Source: Sarocladium kiliense (Eukaryota > Ascomycota > Sordariomycetes > Hypocreales > Sarocladiaceae). From it: DNA of 64,000 bases. How positions within the stretch are numbered: the first letter of the stretch is position 1; each line of letters begins with the position of its first letter. The notes under the pieces are model-generated. The model was given only the letters and a program-made list of their open reading frames with translations, made no database searches and was not told the DNA's origin. Shown piece after piece: positions 11,299 through 21,661 of this stretch. A program made the translations under genes and the position numbers. The DNA lies in NCBI GenBank assembly GCA_030734395.1, contig JAUZTG010000029.1:4278001-4342000 (forward strand), read 5' to 3'.

Positions 11299-12216
11299 AG
11301 TGGGATGAAGACAGGTGAACCCAGGATGTAACGGTCTTCACAGTGTCATATTGCTCTTTCGGAGAACCATCCGAGTCTTGGCAATGCACAGAACGGAGGA
11401 CTGGTAGGTTAATGATACTTATAGTAACGGTCGCCTTCCCATATTCACTTTGAGGCTAGCATTAACGCGTGACTGGTCAGCACATTGATTGTGGTCTGAT
11501 CATGTCGCCAACCTTAAACTCTCTGTAGTTTTGTGTCTATGCTTGTAGTCTATCTGTTGAAGCTCTAGATGAATGTGTAGTATTATTTTGGCTATCCAGC
11601 ATGCTGGAGGCCCTGAGTGGACAATGGATAAGCTCGTGACATCCTTTTATACGTTCTCTTTTGTTATCTCCATTTTGTAATCCGATCTTAGTTCCATCTC
11701 CACGAGCGTGGGGTATGAGTTAGAAAGGGTTTCAATTGATCGCGGCGCCGCTATTCGAAGCATCAGAGATATGGCACACAACACGAGAGCGGCACTACCA
11801 GCTGACTTCCATTATGAAGTATCTAGTACAAAACTCGCGTCATAGAATGCATTGATTGTGCTGTTGTTATCCGTTTGCGGCCCTCGAGCAGAGCAACCCT
11901 GATCGTTCGGACAACGGCGAAATCCTCTGGGGATGGTGTGATTGGTTCGGGCGGGCTGAGGCATTCCAGTCAGCTGATTGTAACACAAGGTTTACATCAC
12001 TATTCCAAGATCAGAAGTGTGTCAAGTCATAAGTAACTGACAGTGGTATGCTTTTCGGTATCGTTGCCACAGTCATTCGCCACACAGCCAAGGTAATCAA
12101 GATATAAAAACGCCGCAGATGCGGTCGCAAATGATCAAAAGTTGAAGATTCTTGACTATGCAAAGAATTTGAAATCGCGCATTTCATACATATTTGATAG
12201 TCTTTCTGCCAGTAAG
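11299..12216. promoter_or_regulatory. Divergent intergenic region with TATA box
   Basis: Separates two divergently transcribed genes. TATAAAAA at 12103-12110 lies 107 bases before the ATG at 12217 and probably positions its transcription. No clear TATA was seen for the minus-strand gene. No further gene is evident. Confidence 0.5.
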
Positions 12217-12987
12217 ATGGATCCCTCGCTGAACCAGTCGAGCCAGAGAGCTTCCGACTCGACGCCGCCGTCGAAGGGCTCAGAGGTGCCCGAGCTCATT
12301 TACCATACGATGCTTACCGTCATCGATAATTCTCAGGCTGCTGGCCCGGACAACAGGAAAATGTACCCTCTTCAAGTCCATGCCGATCTTCCTGCAGCAA
12401 AGTCATTCGCTCGCGACGCCCTCCGCAGCTTAGGATACGACAAGTCGGACTTCCAATATTACCGGACGCGCGAAGAGAGCGAGAATCTCAGCGGAAGCTC
12501 CGATGAGAATTTGCCGCCTCTGGAAGACGGTGTTCTGGTACATGCCCGTCGCGAGGGCCCGCACGACTTCATCGTGGGAATTGTCCCGACTTTCAACGTC
12601 GAAGGACTACCAAGAGACCCATCAAATCTATCGGAATTGAAGCTTCCTAACGGGACTGATCGCCTTCACTATGTTATCCAGGAGAAAACGGACTACAACG
12701 CTGATCGATCAGGCGCAGCCCAGACCCTAGATGTGGAGGGCGTGTACATTCACCGTAGCGATGCGTACGTGGCGGCCAAGAACTGCCTCCTTGGGGATTC
12801 CGTTGAGCCGAACGACTTTGTTGAATATGACGTACGGGATGACACGTCGTTTGCCGATGAGTGGCCTTATGGCGAAGATGTCGTTGTCCATGCGGTACTG
12901 CCGACCGGGGAGAACCTGAAGGTCTCGGTCCTCACTACTCTTCGAACCCAGGAACTGCATGGCAAGAATCACAAAGTGCGGTGGTGA
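12217..12987 (+). CDS. Hypothetical protein with an internal repeat
   Basis: An intronless 256-residue protein starting at the first ATG of the open frame. It is acidic and hydrophilic, with no signal peptide or membrane helix. Two diverged units of about 95 residues can be aligned by eye, at about 26-125 and 149-241. Each begins with a beta-like stretch (LIYH/LHYV). A segment with V.AD/IHRS and AAK follows, and each ends in VLVHA/VVVHA and VGIVPT/VSVLTT. This suggests a duplicated small alpha/beta fold. I do not recognise the family and assign no function. A TATA box at 12103-12110 suggests regulated expression. Confidence 0.7.
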   Translation: MDPSLNQSSQRASDSTPPSKGSEVPELIYHTMLTVIDNSQAAGPDNRKMYPLQVHADLPAAKSFARDALRSLGYDKSDFQYYRTREESENLSGSSDENLPPLEDGVLVHARREGPHDFIVGIVPTFNVEGLPRDPSNLSELKLPNGTDRLHYVIQEKTDYNADRSGAAQTLDVEGVYIHRSDAYVAAKNCLLGDSVEPNDFVEYDVRDDTSFADEWPYGEDVVVHAVLPTGENLKVSVLTTLRTQELHGKNHKVRW

Positions 12988-13337
12988 AGTTGTCCGTGGA
13001 ATGGCAGATAACGTAGTATGGATATATTCATTGAAGGCTTGGTTTCACGTTATTTATACCTTCTGTGAAGAGTAAGGGGCAGAACTATTATGTTCCCGAG
13101 AGCTATTGCTAGCATCCCGATCAGCCCACTACTTGACTAGCAGACATCAATTTCACTGCTGTCCTTACATTTCGGGGTAGCAATCGCAGGGAGAGTCGAG
13201 CAAATCTTCAGCCGTGTCATCCATCGAGCCTTGATCAATACACGTGATTCAGTTGGGGACTCGAAGGGCATGCACCTTGATGGACCATTGACATTGCACA
13301 AGATCGATTAGTTTCATTATTTAGCCACGGACTTCTT

Positions 13338-14483
13338 TTACTTCTCGTTCGGGCCCTTGATGAGTATTTTGATCACCTCGCCCTCCTTGACCTTCTTGAA
13401 CGCCGACTCTGCATCCTTGAAGTCAACGACTCCCGAGATGAGCTTCTTCACATCGACCTTGCCCTGAGCAACCAGCTCAATTGCAAGCGCATAGTCGCCA
13501 GCGCCGTACCGGAACGAACCCTTGGCCGTCACCTCCTTCATGCACAACTGCATGATGGGGAATGTGATGTCTGACTTGCCCATGCCGCCCTGAACATATG
13601 TGCCACCCATCCTGACAGTGTGCAAGCTGGTCTGGATAGACGGCTCAGCACCGCTCGCATCGATGACAACATCAGCGCCACGACCAAGACCAGCAGCCTT
13701 CTTCAGTGCCGCTGCGTTCTCTTCGGCAGAGACACGCTGGGAGAGGTAGGAGTGAGTAGAGGCGAAAGAGGTGGCGAGGTCGAGCTTGGATTGGACAATG
13801 TCGACGCTGACAACCTTGCTGGCACCGTAAGCCCGTGCGACAGCAGCGCAGAGGAGACCAACGGGACCAGCGCCCATGACGACAACGCTGTCGCCAGGCT
13901 TGACGGTGGCTTGCTTGGTGATGTGGACTGCGACGGCGAGGGGCTCAATCATAGCACCCTCCTCGAGGGAGACGTTGTCGGGAAGCTTGTAGCAGAAATC
14001 TGCGGGCGCATTCCACAGGCCAGTGAGAGTACCGTGAATCGGCGGCGTAGCAGCGAATCTCATATCAGGGCACAGATTGTAGTGTCCTGAGCGGCAGTCG
14101 TGGCATCGTCGGCACGGGAAACCAGGCTCAAGGGCAACACGGTCGCCAGGCTGGAGGTCCTTGACGGCAGAGCCGACTTCAACAATGGTTCCGGCAGACT
14201 CATGGCCGAGAACCATGGGCTCCTTGACGACAAAGTCACCAATGGCACCGTGGACCCAGTAGTGGACGTCGGAACCGCAAATACCGGTGTAGTTCACGGC
14301 GACGAGGACATCGTGCTCGGACTGGAGGGTGGGCTTAGGGATCTCGGAGTAGCCGACATCGTTGGGCTTGTTGAGGAAGAAGGAGAGGTTCTGAGGGTGA
14401 CGTTAGCTGGAGAGTGCCTTTGGAGTTCAGGGGAAGGCATTGCGCACGCTCAGCTCGTCCTTGTTGTAGGTCTTGGTCGCCAT
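13338..14483 (-). CDS. xdhA: D-xylulose reductase (xylitol dehydrogenase)
   Basis: Zinc-dependent medium-chain dehydrogenase that interconverts xylitol and D-xylulose with NAD, a cytosolic step of fungal xylose and arabinose catabolism. The 362-residue protein comes from exons 14483-14448 and 14390-13338 (57-bp intron). Catalytic zinc ligands are visible: Cys50 in GICGSDVHYW, His75-Glu76 in GHESAG, and Glu161. The structural zinc cysteines are 105, 108, 111 and 119. The NAD motif GAGPVG is at 185-190, followed by the acidic SVDI typical of NAD rather than NADP use. The N-terminus and the GMGKSDITFP segment resemble fungal xylitol dehydrogenases more than L-arabinitol 4-dehydrogenases. A sorbitol dehydrogenase activity cannot be excluded. 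Confidence 0.92.
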
Positions 14484-15393
14484 TTTGCTTCGGTTGGACA
14501 ATGACTTGGAGGTGACGATGTATGTGCGGGGTGTGCTTGTCGCGGGGGAAGTTGGAAGCTGGGACAAGCTGTTCTTCGTCGACACGGTTCTCAAGCGGCA
14601 CAATGAGGAGTTATAAGGAAACAGAAGTCAATGGCAAGAAGAGGAGAAAGGGAAGATGAAATGAAATGAAGTGAGGGAAATGAAAACTCTCTCCTATACT
14701 CCTCACCGAGCTGTGGCATCGCATCGTCTCGACTTTCCTCTTTCACCCCCACCCTGTCTCCCCCTCGACACGCGCTCCCGCTCGTCAACTGCTACCGCGC
14801 GAACGGGCAGCCAGCGGGTCCCCAGATCTTGAAAGAGGCAATTAGCCTAATTAACCGTTCCAATGGGAGCGAAGGAGGACGCTGGGGCGCGAGGGAGTGC
14901 GATGCGGGTCTTGTGTGGAGGGGCAAGGCGGCATGTCACATGCACTGAAGGTATTTGATGCACGCACAATTGTTGATGAGATCAGTTGACGTACATGGAG
15001 ATAGCAATTGAGGATCCGCGCATGATATTATAGTCAAGATATGATGTGTTTTCCTTTTTTATTCGTCTCGAGGTGAAGTATCTAACAGACGTCATGCTCG
15101 GGGTCACTGCTCCGTCTCCGGGATCGGACCTCGACTTACACGCTTTTGGCTTAGGCACTGCACGAAGCTGGTCAGACACTTGAGTGACACGGCGCAGACA
15201 AGCCACAGAATGCTGCAAGGTTAGATCAGGTTTGTGAATGCGTGTCTATGCATGTTCACAGTCGAGGTCGAGAATCGTTTCAGAACAAGCCGGATTTCCG
15301 AAGGAAAGCATTCATAGTATTCGCTCAATAGTCCTGAAAGTCGTCTATAGCCTAATCATACAGCCTGTACGCCATAAAATCCACAAAAGCCCT
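14484..15393. other. Intergenic region
   Basis: Promoter side of xylitol dehydrogenase and 3' flank of the gene at 15394. It has AG-rich tracts at 14620-14690 on the plus strand, read as CT-rich on the transcribed side, common in fungal promoters. No gene is seen. Confidence 0.4.
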
Positions 15394-15798
15394 CTAGCAC
15401 ATGTAGTGGTTCTCCTGGTGGCTCACAGAGTGCCTTTTGTAGGTGCTGTCCTCGGGATAGTCGTGCTCGATAGTCGGCTCACCGACCTGCTGGCGGAACG
15501 CAGAGGGTGGCATCTGAGCGGCGTCGGACATCTTGCGTCTGCAGCTGGCATTAGCACATTTTCCATCTCGTGAGGTTGATCATAGGTCTCAATCTCACCC
15601 TGATGGCTTGGAGGCTTGCGCGGTGTTGGGGTTCAGGGTGTTGGACTCGGCGGTGCCCGTTCGTGCCGACTCGGTTGGCAGCGAGGTGTTGTTACCGCTG
15701 ACTGGGGCAGAACTACCGGTCAAACTGGAGGACTGGTGGTTGCTGTCGTGGGAGCCGAGACCGACGGCATCCTTGACCTTGTTTGTGATGGTAGACAT
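15394..15798 (-). CDS. Small hydrophilic hypothetical protein
   Basis: A 114-residue protein from exons 15798-15599 and 15538-15394 (60-bp intron). It starts MSTITNKVKDAVGLG, a short amphipathic stretch. A Ser/Thr/Asn-rich, probably disordered middle and a polar C-terminus ending in HYMC follow. There is no signal peptide or membrane helix. I do not recognise a family with known function. TATATAAG at 15926-15933 (minus strand) lies 128 bases upstream of the ATG, and promoters like this are common for strongly regulated genes. The splice junction restores a clean frame to a stop codon. Confidence 0.65.
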
Positions 15799-15925
15799 GT
15801 TGTTCGACGTAGATCTGTATAGTTGAATGCCGTTCGAGTGCGTGCAAAGTAGTGGTAAGAGTAGTAAGACTGTGTGTTCGGAATGACAGGTTCAGGCATT
15901 ACTTATTCTGGCCTCTGGCACTCAA

Positions 15926-15933
15926 CTTATATA
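15926..15933 (-). promoter_or_regulatory. TATA box of the 15394-15798 gene
   Basis: TATATAAG on the minus strand, 128 bases upstream of the predicted ATG at 15798. Confidence 0.5.
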
Positions 15934-16300
15934 GCCATACGGACCGAGCGGAAAGCCACCAAAGTTTAAGCTTATTTCGCCTCCATAGCTAGATGTGGTC
16001 ATCGACGTAATTGCCCTGCAGATCGGGGCCCCTCGCCCGTTGGGTTCCCTCCGGCGCGCGGCATTTCTCCTTGGCGATCGCATGCCGCTTTAATGATCCT
16101 CCCCATTGACCGGTGTACCACCTCACAGCCTCTGGCCGGCCAATAGAACATTACTACAAGCCTACGAGTTGCGTGTGTAGCATCTGCTGTGTTAATTTAC
16201 TGGCACTGGACCTAAATCGCAGATGGTCACGCATGCTGAATGGGATGCTAGATATCTCTGGTTCAGATCTGTCAAGGCCGCTTTCCAAGACAAGTCTGGG

Positions 16301-16633
16301 TCAACCCCGACAACCACGTTGACAGTCTACACAGCGCCAGAGCTGAACTGCGCTTGAATTGATGTTTCGAGACCTCGGCTCCCTCAACACTAGCAAAGAC
16401 GGCCATTCCATGCTTGCCTTGACACTCCAGCCGTAAGTGTTCAATCTAGGGATGCAAGGGTCGCTATAGGTAACTAAGCATCCATCCTCAAACTCAAGAA
16501 GGTGATATTTGCAGTCTTCAGAACACATTTCAACGGTTGTGGTTTCTTTATGACGAACACATGGTTTGCCAGCCTCTGCTTTAAGTTGCTGTCGGCAGCC
16601 GCAGAGCTGGAAAGCGATGATGAAGACACACAT
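16301..16633 (-). CDS. Cysteine-rich small protein family, copy 1
   Basis: A 110-residue single-exon protein with 11 cysteines. It starts MCVFIIAFQLCGC, the family signature M-C-x-[FV]-x6-[LFI]-C-x-C, and ends in CVDCQRGC (C-x2-C-x3-C). The middle holds HLLEFEDGC and YSDPCIP, which align with copies 2 and 4. The start was set at the ATG conserved in all copies. The N-terminus is mildly hydrophobic but too short and cysteine-interrupted for a classic signal peptide. The paired cysteines could bind zinc or form disulfides. Function is unknown. It is nearest to copy 2, which lies 250 bp away on the same strand. Confidence 0.65.
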   Translation of the reverse strand: MCVFIIAFQLCGCRQQLKAEAGKPCVRHKETTTVEMCSEDCKYHLLEFEDGCLVTYSDPCIPRLNTYGWSVKASMEWPSLLVLREPRSRNINSSAVQLWRCVDCQRGCRG

Positions 16634-16883
16634 CTTAGTGAGACGTTGAAGGGTCAACAGCTGGTCATTTGTAATTCTTAAACTTTTTGATTGTCTTTAG
16701 AATTGAGGGACACTATGCGACTTATTCCAAGAGCGAGTCGGCAGCAGACACCATTATGCTGTAAGCGGTGAAGGTATTACTGATCCTGGCCCACGCGTTG
16801 GAACTTTTTTGCATGCGTCAAAGCAGCTTTCGCTGTGACCCAAGTCCTTCCCGTAGATCGTAGATATTCGAACATGTGGACCC

Positions 16884-17243
16884 TTATGCTTTGGCTTTCT
16901 TCTTTCCCTCGCTGTCTGGACATCCAGCTTGGCAGTCGGCGCAAGGCGGATATCGAACGGTTTCCCGTAGCGACGAAGGCGCACCCTCTCTCACAATCTC
17001 ATAGAACGGGCACTGTGCGCTAGCCTGAGCGTCTTCACCATGAGTTTCGGTCCAGGGAATCCAGGCTTGACTGCCTGACACTTTACATCCATCCCTTAGA
17101 TTGAGCAGGTGGCAGTGACCAATGTGATCTACAAAGACGCTCTTGGGCGTGTTCTCTCGAACACAGCCGCGCCTTCTTGAATTGAGGTCAAGGGAGTTCT
17201 GTCGACAACCACAGATTTGAAAGGCTAGGATGACGAGGCACAT
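16884..17243 (-). CDS. Cysteine-rich small protein family, copy 2
   Basis: A 119-residue single-exon protein with 10 cysteines. It begins MCLVILAFQICGCRQ and ends CADCQAGC followed by a lysine-rich tail (KKKAKA). Shared positions with copy 1 include FQ-x-CGCRQ, CVR, HLL-x2-x-DGC-x-V, a Trp-Ile-Pro segment and the terminal C-x2-C-Q-x2-C. The basic tail is unique to this copy. No enzyme motif is visible, and function is unknown. Confidence 0.65.
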   Translation of the reverse strand: MCLVILAFQICGCRQNSLDLNSRRRGCVRENTPKSVFVDHIGHCHLLNLRDGCKVSGSQAWIPWTETHGEDAQASAQCPFYEIVREGAPSSLRETVRYPPCADCQAGCPDSEGKKKAKA

Positions 17244-17444
17244 ACTGGTCAGTATTGTTGTGTCGAGAATGTGCAGCTAAGTCGATGTGGTGGTGTCTCT
17301 TGATGGTGAATATGGAGCCGTGATCGAGAGAAACTTCAAGAAGCCATTGTCACCTTCATATATACACCACATACCGGGACATCTTGCACTACCAGCGGAG
17401 CTTCATGGCTGCATTGACTCACAGGGTCGTACCTAAGGTTGCAC

Positions 17445-17918
17445 TCATTGGCCTTTTCCTGCCAAAGTATCCGATGAAAGAAAGTCACTGTATCCCTGTT
17501 GTGCGTGGACTTCGATCTGCTGGGCATCTGGCAACGAATACATGCCTTTAATTACTGCTACTTGAACTATGCACTGAGCTGCCTTTTCTCCCCACGCACT
17601 CGGACACTGTTGGGGACAGTCTTTACAAGGTGTGTCTCGAATGTGACTCAGTGACGCAGCTACTCCTTCATAAGAAATCTTCATTTTCGGACAAAGCATA
17701 CTGGGCCATGGGCCCTGATCGCCTGTTCGCAATTCGTCGCAGGCAATTTCTGACTTTAAACCAACCCCATCTAGCATTCCCAGTCCATGATGCCAATTGC
17801 CATGTTCGCCTCCAATTGCTCGCCTGAATGGGTTACTTGCTCGAGGGTATTTAGGGTTATCGCGTCCACGGCTCCATGTGCATGGACAAAATTGCAGGTG
17901 CAGGACGAAGAGACACAT
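17445..17918 (-). CDS. Cysteine-rich small protein family, copy 3
   Basis: A 157-residue open frame, the most divergent full-length copy. It starts MCLFVLHLQFCPC and carries PCKDCPQQC near residue 105. A tail of about 50 residues, absent from the other copies, follows. The middle has LDGVGLKSE, related to a segment in the broken copy 5. The tail may be a real extension or may come from a missed intron or lost stop codon. Function is unknown. Confidence 0.55.
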   Translation of the reverse strand: MCLFVLHLQFCPCTWSRGRDNPKYPRASNPFRRAIGGEHGNWHHGLGMLDGVGLKSEIACDELRTGDQGPWPSMLCPKMKISYEGVAASLSHIRDTPCKDCPQQCPSAWGEKAAQCIVQVAVIKGMYSLPDAQQIEVHAQQGYSDFLSSDTLAGKGQ

Positions 17919-18888
17919 AGTTAAGTCTTTCAACCTTTCAGCAGATGTTCGATGAGGGTCAGTCTAGTCTACAGAATGCCGGTCAAGCTTTCCAGGGGAA
18001 GATCCAAGCGTCCGAACTCGCTCCGGTTGACCGAATTGTCTTTAATAGTGCCGCTCTGAAGCATTCTTGCTGCGCAACAGTGGTTCAAGGGAGTCACTCT
18101 TCCTATCTTAGCCACAAGTGATGAGCACTCCCAGTGCCCTGTGAGTGCATGATCACCTCGGACATATCTATCCCTGATGCTAATGTCTGTTTCCAAACCC
18201 AGTGTATATCCATAGCCATTGATAGACGGATGAACTACACATCAGTCCAATCTAAAAGAAGCATCTAGATGCTGTATATCGGCACAGCCTGCAGTGATGA
18301 AAAATCAGGATGGTGCAGATTCACCATCATCGAAGGGTCATGTCACCGCTTGCTTGTCAGTGAGCAACTGAAGGTCTGACACTATCCACCGGACATGGGA
18401 ACAAGACTGATCACAACTGCTGAATATGTGCACTATACCATAGTCCAGGAGGCTGAATAGTGCCTTCACAGATGTTGTGACCCGATGAGGCCGGCGGAGA
18501 CTGTAAAGGGCCTCGCTGATGAACAAGCATTAAGTCGTTCAATGGAGAGAAGTATTATGTTCAAACATAAACAATACCTGTTTGTGTGTCCCCAGGTTAA
18601 CGAGAATTTCTGATGAGTGACAACCGACTCGTGACAAGGCTCAGGAGCAGTAACACAAACAACACGTCGATTGCAATGCCATTGTTTCCCATCACATGAC
18701 GCCATTCATACTCAATGACAGCTCAGCATATGTTTCTAGAGTCCCACGGATAAGAGCGATATAAATGCAGTCGATGTGCTGAGGCTGTCATACTGTGATA
18801 ACACAAGCAGGGGCGGCCCCCATTCAAATCCAAGAGAGCTCGAGCTTAACGACCTTGACTTATATCGCGACTATCACCAAGCGTTGAC

Positions 18889-19203
18889 ATGTGCACCTTC
18901 GTTCGGTCCGTAGCACTCTGCCCCTGCGACAAGGGCACAGCTTGCCCTCGCAATAATAAACCTGAGAACTGCAACGTCCCTGGCGTGGGCGTCAGACACC
19001 AGCTTGAGATCAGAGAGGGAGCGACTGTGAAGTACAGCTTCCCCTGTTCCAGATGGCTCACGGAACATGGAAACAGCGCCGATGCAAGCTGGCTGTGTCG
19101 AGATGTTCAGGTCATCACACAGCCAGGAGTTGCACATTCAAGAAGACGAATCGCCGGAAAGTTGTGTGGCCATTGTCAACTGCACTGCATCACTGATGGT
19201 TGA
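18889..19203 (+). CDS. Cysteine-rich small protein family, copy 4
   Basis: A 104-residue single-exon protein on the opposite strand to copies 1-3, with 10 cysteines. It starts MCTFVRSVALCPC and ends CGHCQLHC. The middle segment HQLEIREGATVKYSFPC aligns with HLLEFEDGC...YSDPC of copy 1, and TEHGNSADAS matches the corresponding part of copies 2 and 5. Its compact, fully colinear layout makes it the best reference for the family. Function is unknown. Confidence 0.65.
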   Translation: MCTFVRSVALCPCDKGTACPRNNKPENCNVPGVGVRHQLEIREGATVKYSFPCSRWLTEHGNSADASWLCRDVQVITQPGVAHSRRRIAGKLCGHCQLHCITDG

Positions 19204-19505
19204 AACGTCCAAGTAGCGTAGCCTAGTGAAGAAGACATGCAGAGAGATGATGGGAGAGAGAGTTCTCCTATGCGTCCAACGCGATGGCATGACACCGCGT
19301 GCTCTTAGTCATATACATTCTAGACAGAAGCAGGTTCGTCAGTGACCAGGACCCAGGCGATGGCTTGCATACTCGCAGAATTAAGAGGCTAGAAGCAGAC
19401 AACTCAAAACTCGCAATACATACCAAAATCATCTGAACCCAGCCTCTACAAGGCCCTGGCATTGTCAGGCACGCATTTAGACTCTTGTAATCACAGCCCG
19501 CAACG

Positions 19506-19827
19506 ATGTGCACCTTCATTCTGGAACTTAAGCTGTGTCCTTGCAAGCAGACCTGGCCTCTCTGTGTGAGGTTCAAAAAGCCGTCACAACACCAAGTACT
19601 GAATTACGGAAGCCGCCACGCCTTGATTTAGCAGATGGTGTTGGCTTGAAGCAGGAGATGCGTGCCCAAACTGGACGGTAGAGCATGGCATAGGCGCGGC
19701 ACCGAGTATGGCTTGCCCTTCGACCGTGTTTACTGTCATTCGGGAGATCCCGCAAAGGAATCATATCGCCGCTGTGCCTTGCCAGGATTGTCTTGCTCAT
19801 TGTGAGGCGGCCTCCAAGAGAAAGTGA
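19506..19827 (+). pseudogene. Cysteine-rich small protein family, broken copy 5
   Basis: The ATG and the signature MCTFILELKLCPC are intact, but the frame stops about 41 codons in. Downstream, family similarity continues in two other frames: first LADGVGLKQE, like copy 3, then VEHGIGAAPS and PCQDCLAHC, the C-terminal C-x2-C-x3-C, with a stop at 19825. At least two frame changes are needed and the distances are too short for introns. This is most likely a recently decayed copy. Sequencing errors are the alternative. Confidence 0.6.
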
Positions 19828-20799
19828 TATCTTGCGAGGTGGAAATACATAGTTTGTGTAGCTTTCTGTTTCTCTGCAACTTCAAGACTTGTCTGTCTGT
19901 CACAGAAGAGCATACTTGAGGTCTATCAGTAGATGACCGCACGCCGATTGACAATGAGATTGTCACGTCTCACCGAGTGCTTATCCATTAGCTGCAGGCC
20001 AGCAACTATGGAACGCTTCCCACGAGCCATGCAAGTCCGCTTAAAGCGGCGACCATCTGACCGGAGACTAGGTTCCTCCTACAGCGTCATTGTGGATAAG
20101 TCCAGTGGCGTCTCTTCCTCCACGTCGGTGAACTCTACACAGCCATAGCCAGGCTTGGCAGGATTTCCGGAATGTTCCTCTGACGATGTCACAATAGGCT
20201 GCTGATTAAAATGAGGCTTATTTGGGGGAATGGTGTCCTTGTCAGGGAAGTGACGGGGTGTCAAGATGCGGCATGACGTCGATATTGAGTGGCTATGGTC
20301 AGGTGAATGCAGTGCCTGGTAATAAACTGTGCAGTTCGCTATCGATTCATAGATATTGCTCAGGATGGCTACGTCACTTTCGCAAGGGTGAGTTGACGAG
20401 GCCTGGTGTCTACGGGCAGATAGCGACACTGTTCCTTGCACGTAGCTAACAGAGAGCACAACTAGCGAATTAAAGGCATTTTTGATGGAAGAAGTGCCCT
20501 TGAGCTGTACAGGTAGTTATACGCTACGCCTGTAGCCGATCCCTGTTCACTGGTCGTGATCCCGGTTCGATCCATACGCGCTACAAAGCTTGGATGTCTT
20601 GGACCTCCAATGCCCGACCGTATCTGAATGCCAATTCGCCCAGTATGGCAATGCCGTTTAAGTCGACAGCGTCCAAGGGTCTGAAATCGCAGCGTGCATA
20701 ATCACCCATTATTCGTGTTCAAAGTCCTTGCAAACCCTGTTGCCCGCGCCAAACACAACCGTTCGCGATGTACTGCTTTCACCTCGAATCCAGATGTTC
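19828..20799. other. Intergenic, no supported gene
   Basis: No ATG-started frame with a recognisable domain. A tRNA B-box-like ggttcgatcc at about 20564 has no convincing A box or cloverleaf around it. Confidence 0.4.
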
Positions 20800-21079
20800 T
20801 TAGTTCTGGCTAAGGCACTATAGATATGTCAGTTTAACTCTCATGACAAGCCAATTGACTTTGACGATAACTCACCGTAAGGCAAGTTCCAATGGCTGGA
20901 CCAGCGCAGATATCGCACAGAGGGTCGATAGGTCCCCCAGCTACGCAAGCAGCAATGCAGCCGATGCCGAACGCGTCACAAACACCACAAGCTGGAGGGA
21001 TATCGATCGCTTTGCCGATGACCATGGCTGCGGCACCAGATGCCAGGAGGGTGGGAATTGCGACAAGTTGGAGAAGCAT
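20800..21079 (-). CDS. Small secreted cysteine-rich protein
   Basis: A 73-residue precursor from exons 21079-20876 and 20817-20800 (58-bp intron). Residues 1-19 form a signal peptide (LLQLVAIPTLLASGAAA). The mature part of about 50 residues is small and Gly/Ala/Ile-rich. It has eight cysteines at residues 31, 34, 41, 45, 55, 58, 66 and 69, in the order CxxC, CxxxC, CxxC, CxxC. The second exon adds only the last five residues, including the eighth cysteine, so the splice completes an even number. TATATAAA at about 21171-21178 lies 92 bases upstream. Secretion with four possible disulfides fits an effector, antimicrobial or surface peptide, but no homologue is recognised. Confidence 0.7.
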
Positions 21080-21170
21080 CGTCTATGAACCAAACTGAAA
21101 TGTGTCAAGTTGTGTTGGTCGGGAGACGACTTCTGTGCGATGACCTACGCATTGAACAAGATCCTCCGCA

Positions 21171-21178
21171 TTTATATA
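21171..21178 (-). promoter_or_regulatory. TATA box of the small secreted protein gene
   Basis: TATATAAA on the minus strand, 92 bases before the ATG at 21079, a typical fungal TATA spacing. Confidence 0.5.
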
Positions 21179-21661
21179 CACATATATAGTCAACCATCTC
21201 ATCCTTGAGGCTTGCATGTAGGCAGGCTTCATAGTCGGGACAACTTTCTGAAAGCTGACTGTCTATCGCGCAAGCGCTACAGCAAGGGTTGGCAACGTCT
21301 CAGATGATCCATGCCAGCCAGACCCAATCCATTTGCCTTGTCAAAGGTCCCCCAGGTCTTGGGATTTGAGTCCAGTACTCACTCTCGCAGTGTCCGCGAG
21401 ACAAAAGCCGCACATAATGGCCAGCTCAGCCGCTCATTGGCCATCAAAGCCTCGTCTCTCGTCGTTGGGAGGATGCAACCCCAGATATCGTCTGGCATTG
21501 TCTTGGCCATTCTCAGCTGAGTATCCGGTGGCGCTCGTGGTCGTTTCGCTATTTCCAGGCAGCAAAGGGGTTCCTAGACTGATCCATAATCGCACCTCAG
21601 ATCTCGGAGCCCTGAAGCAGTACTCATCCCGTAGCTGAGTCGCAGAGGGAACCCCAGCCCG

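Noticed and set aside
20560..20580. tRNA B-box-like ggttcgatcc
   Set aside because: No A box, acceptor stem or cloverleaf could be built around it.
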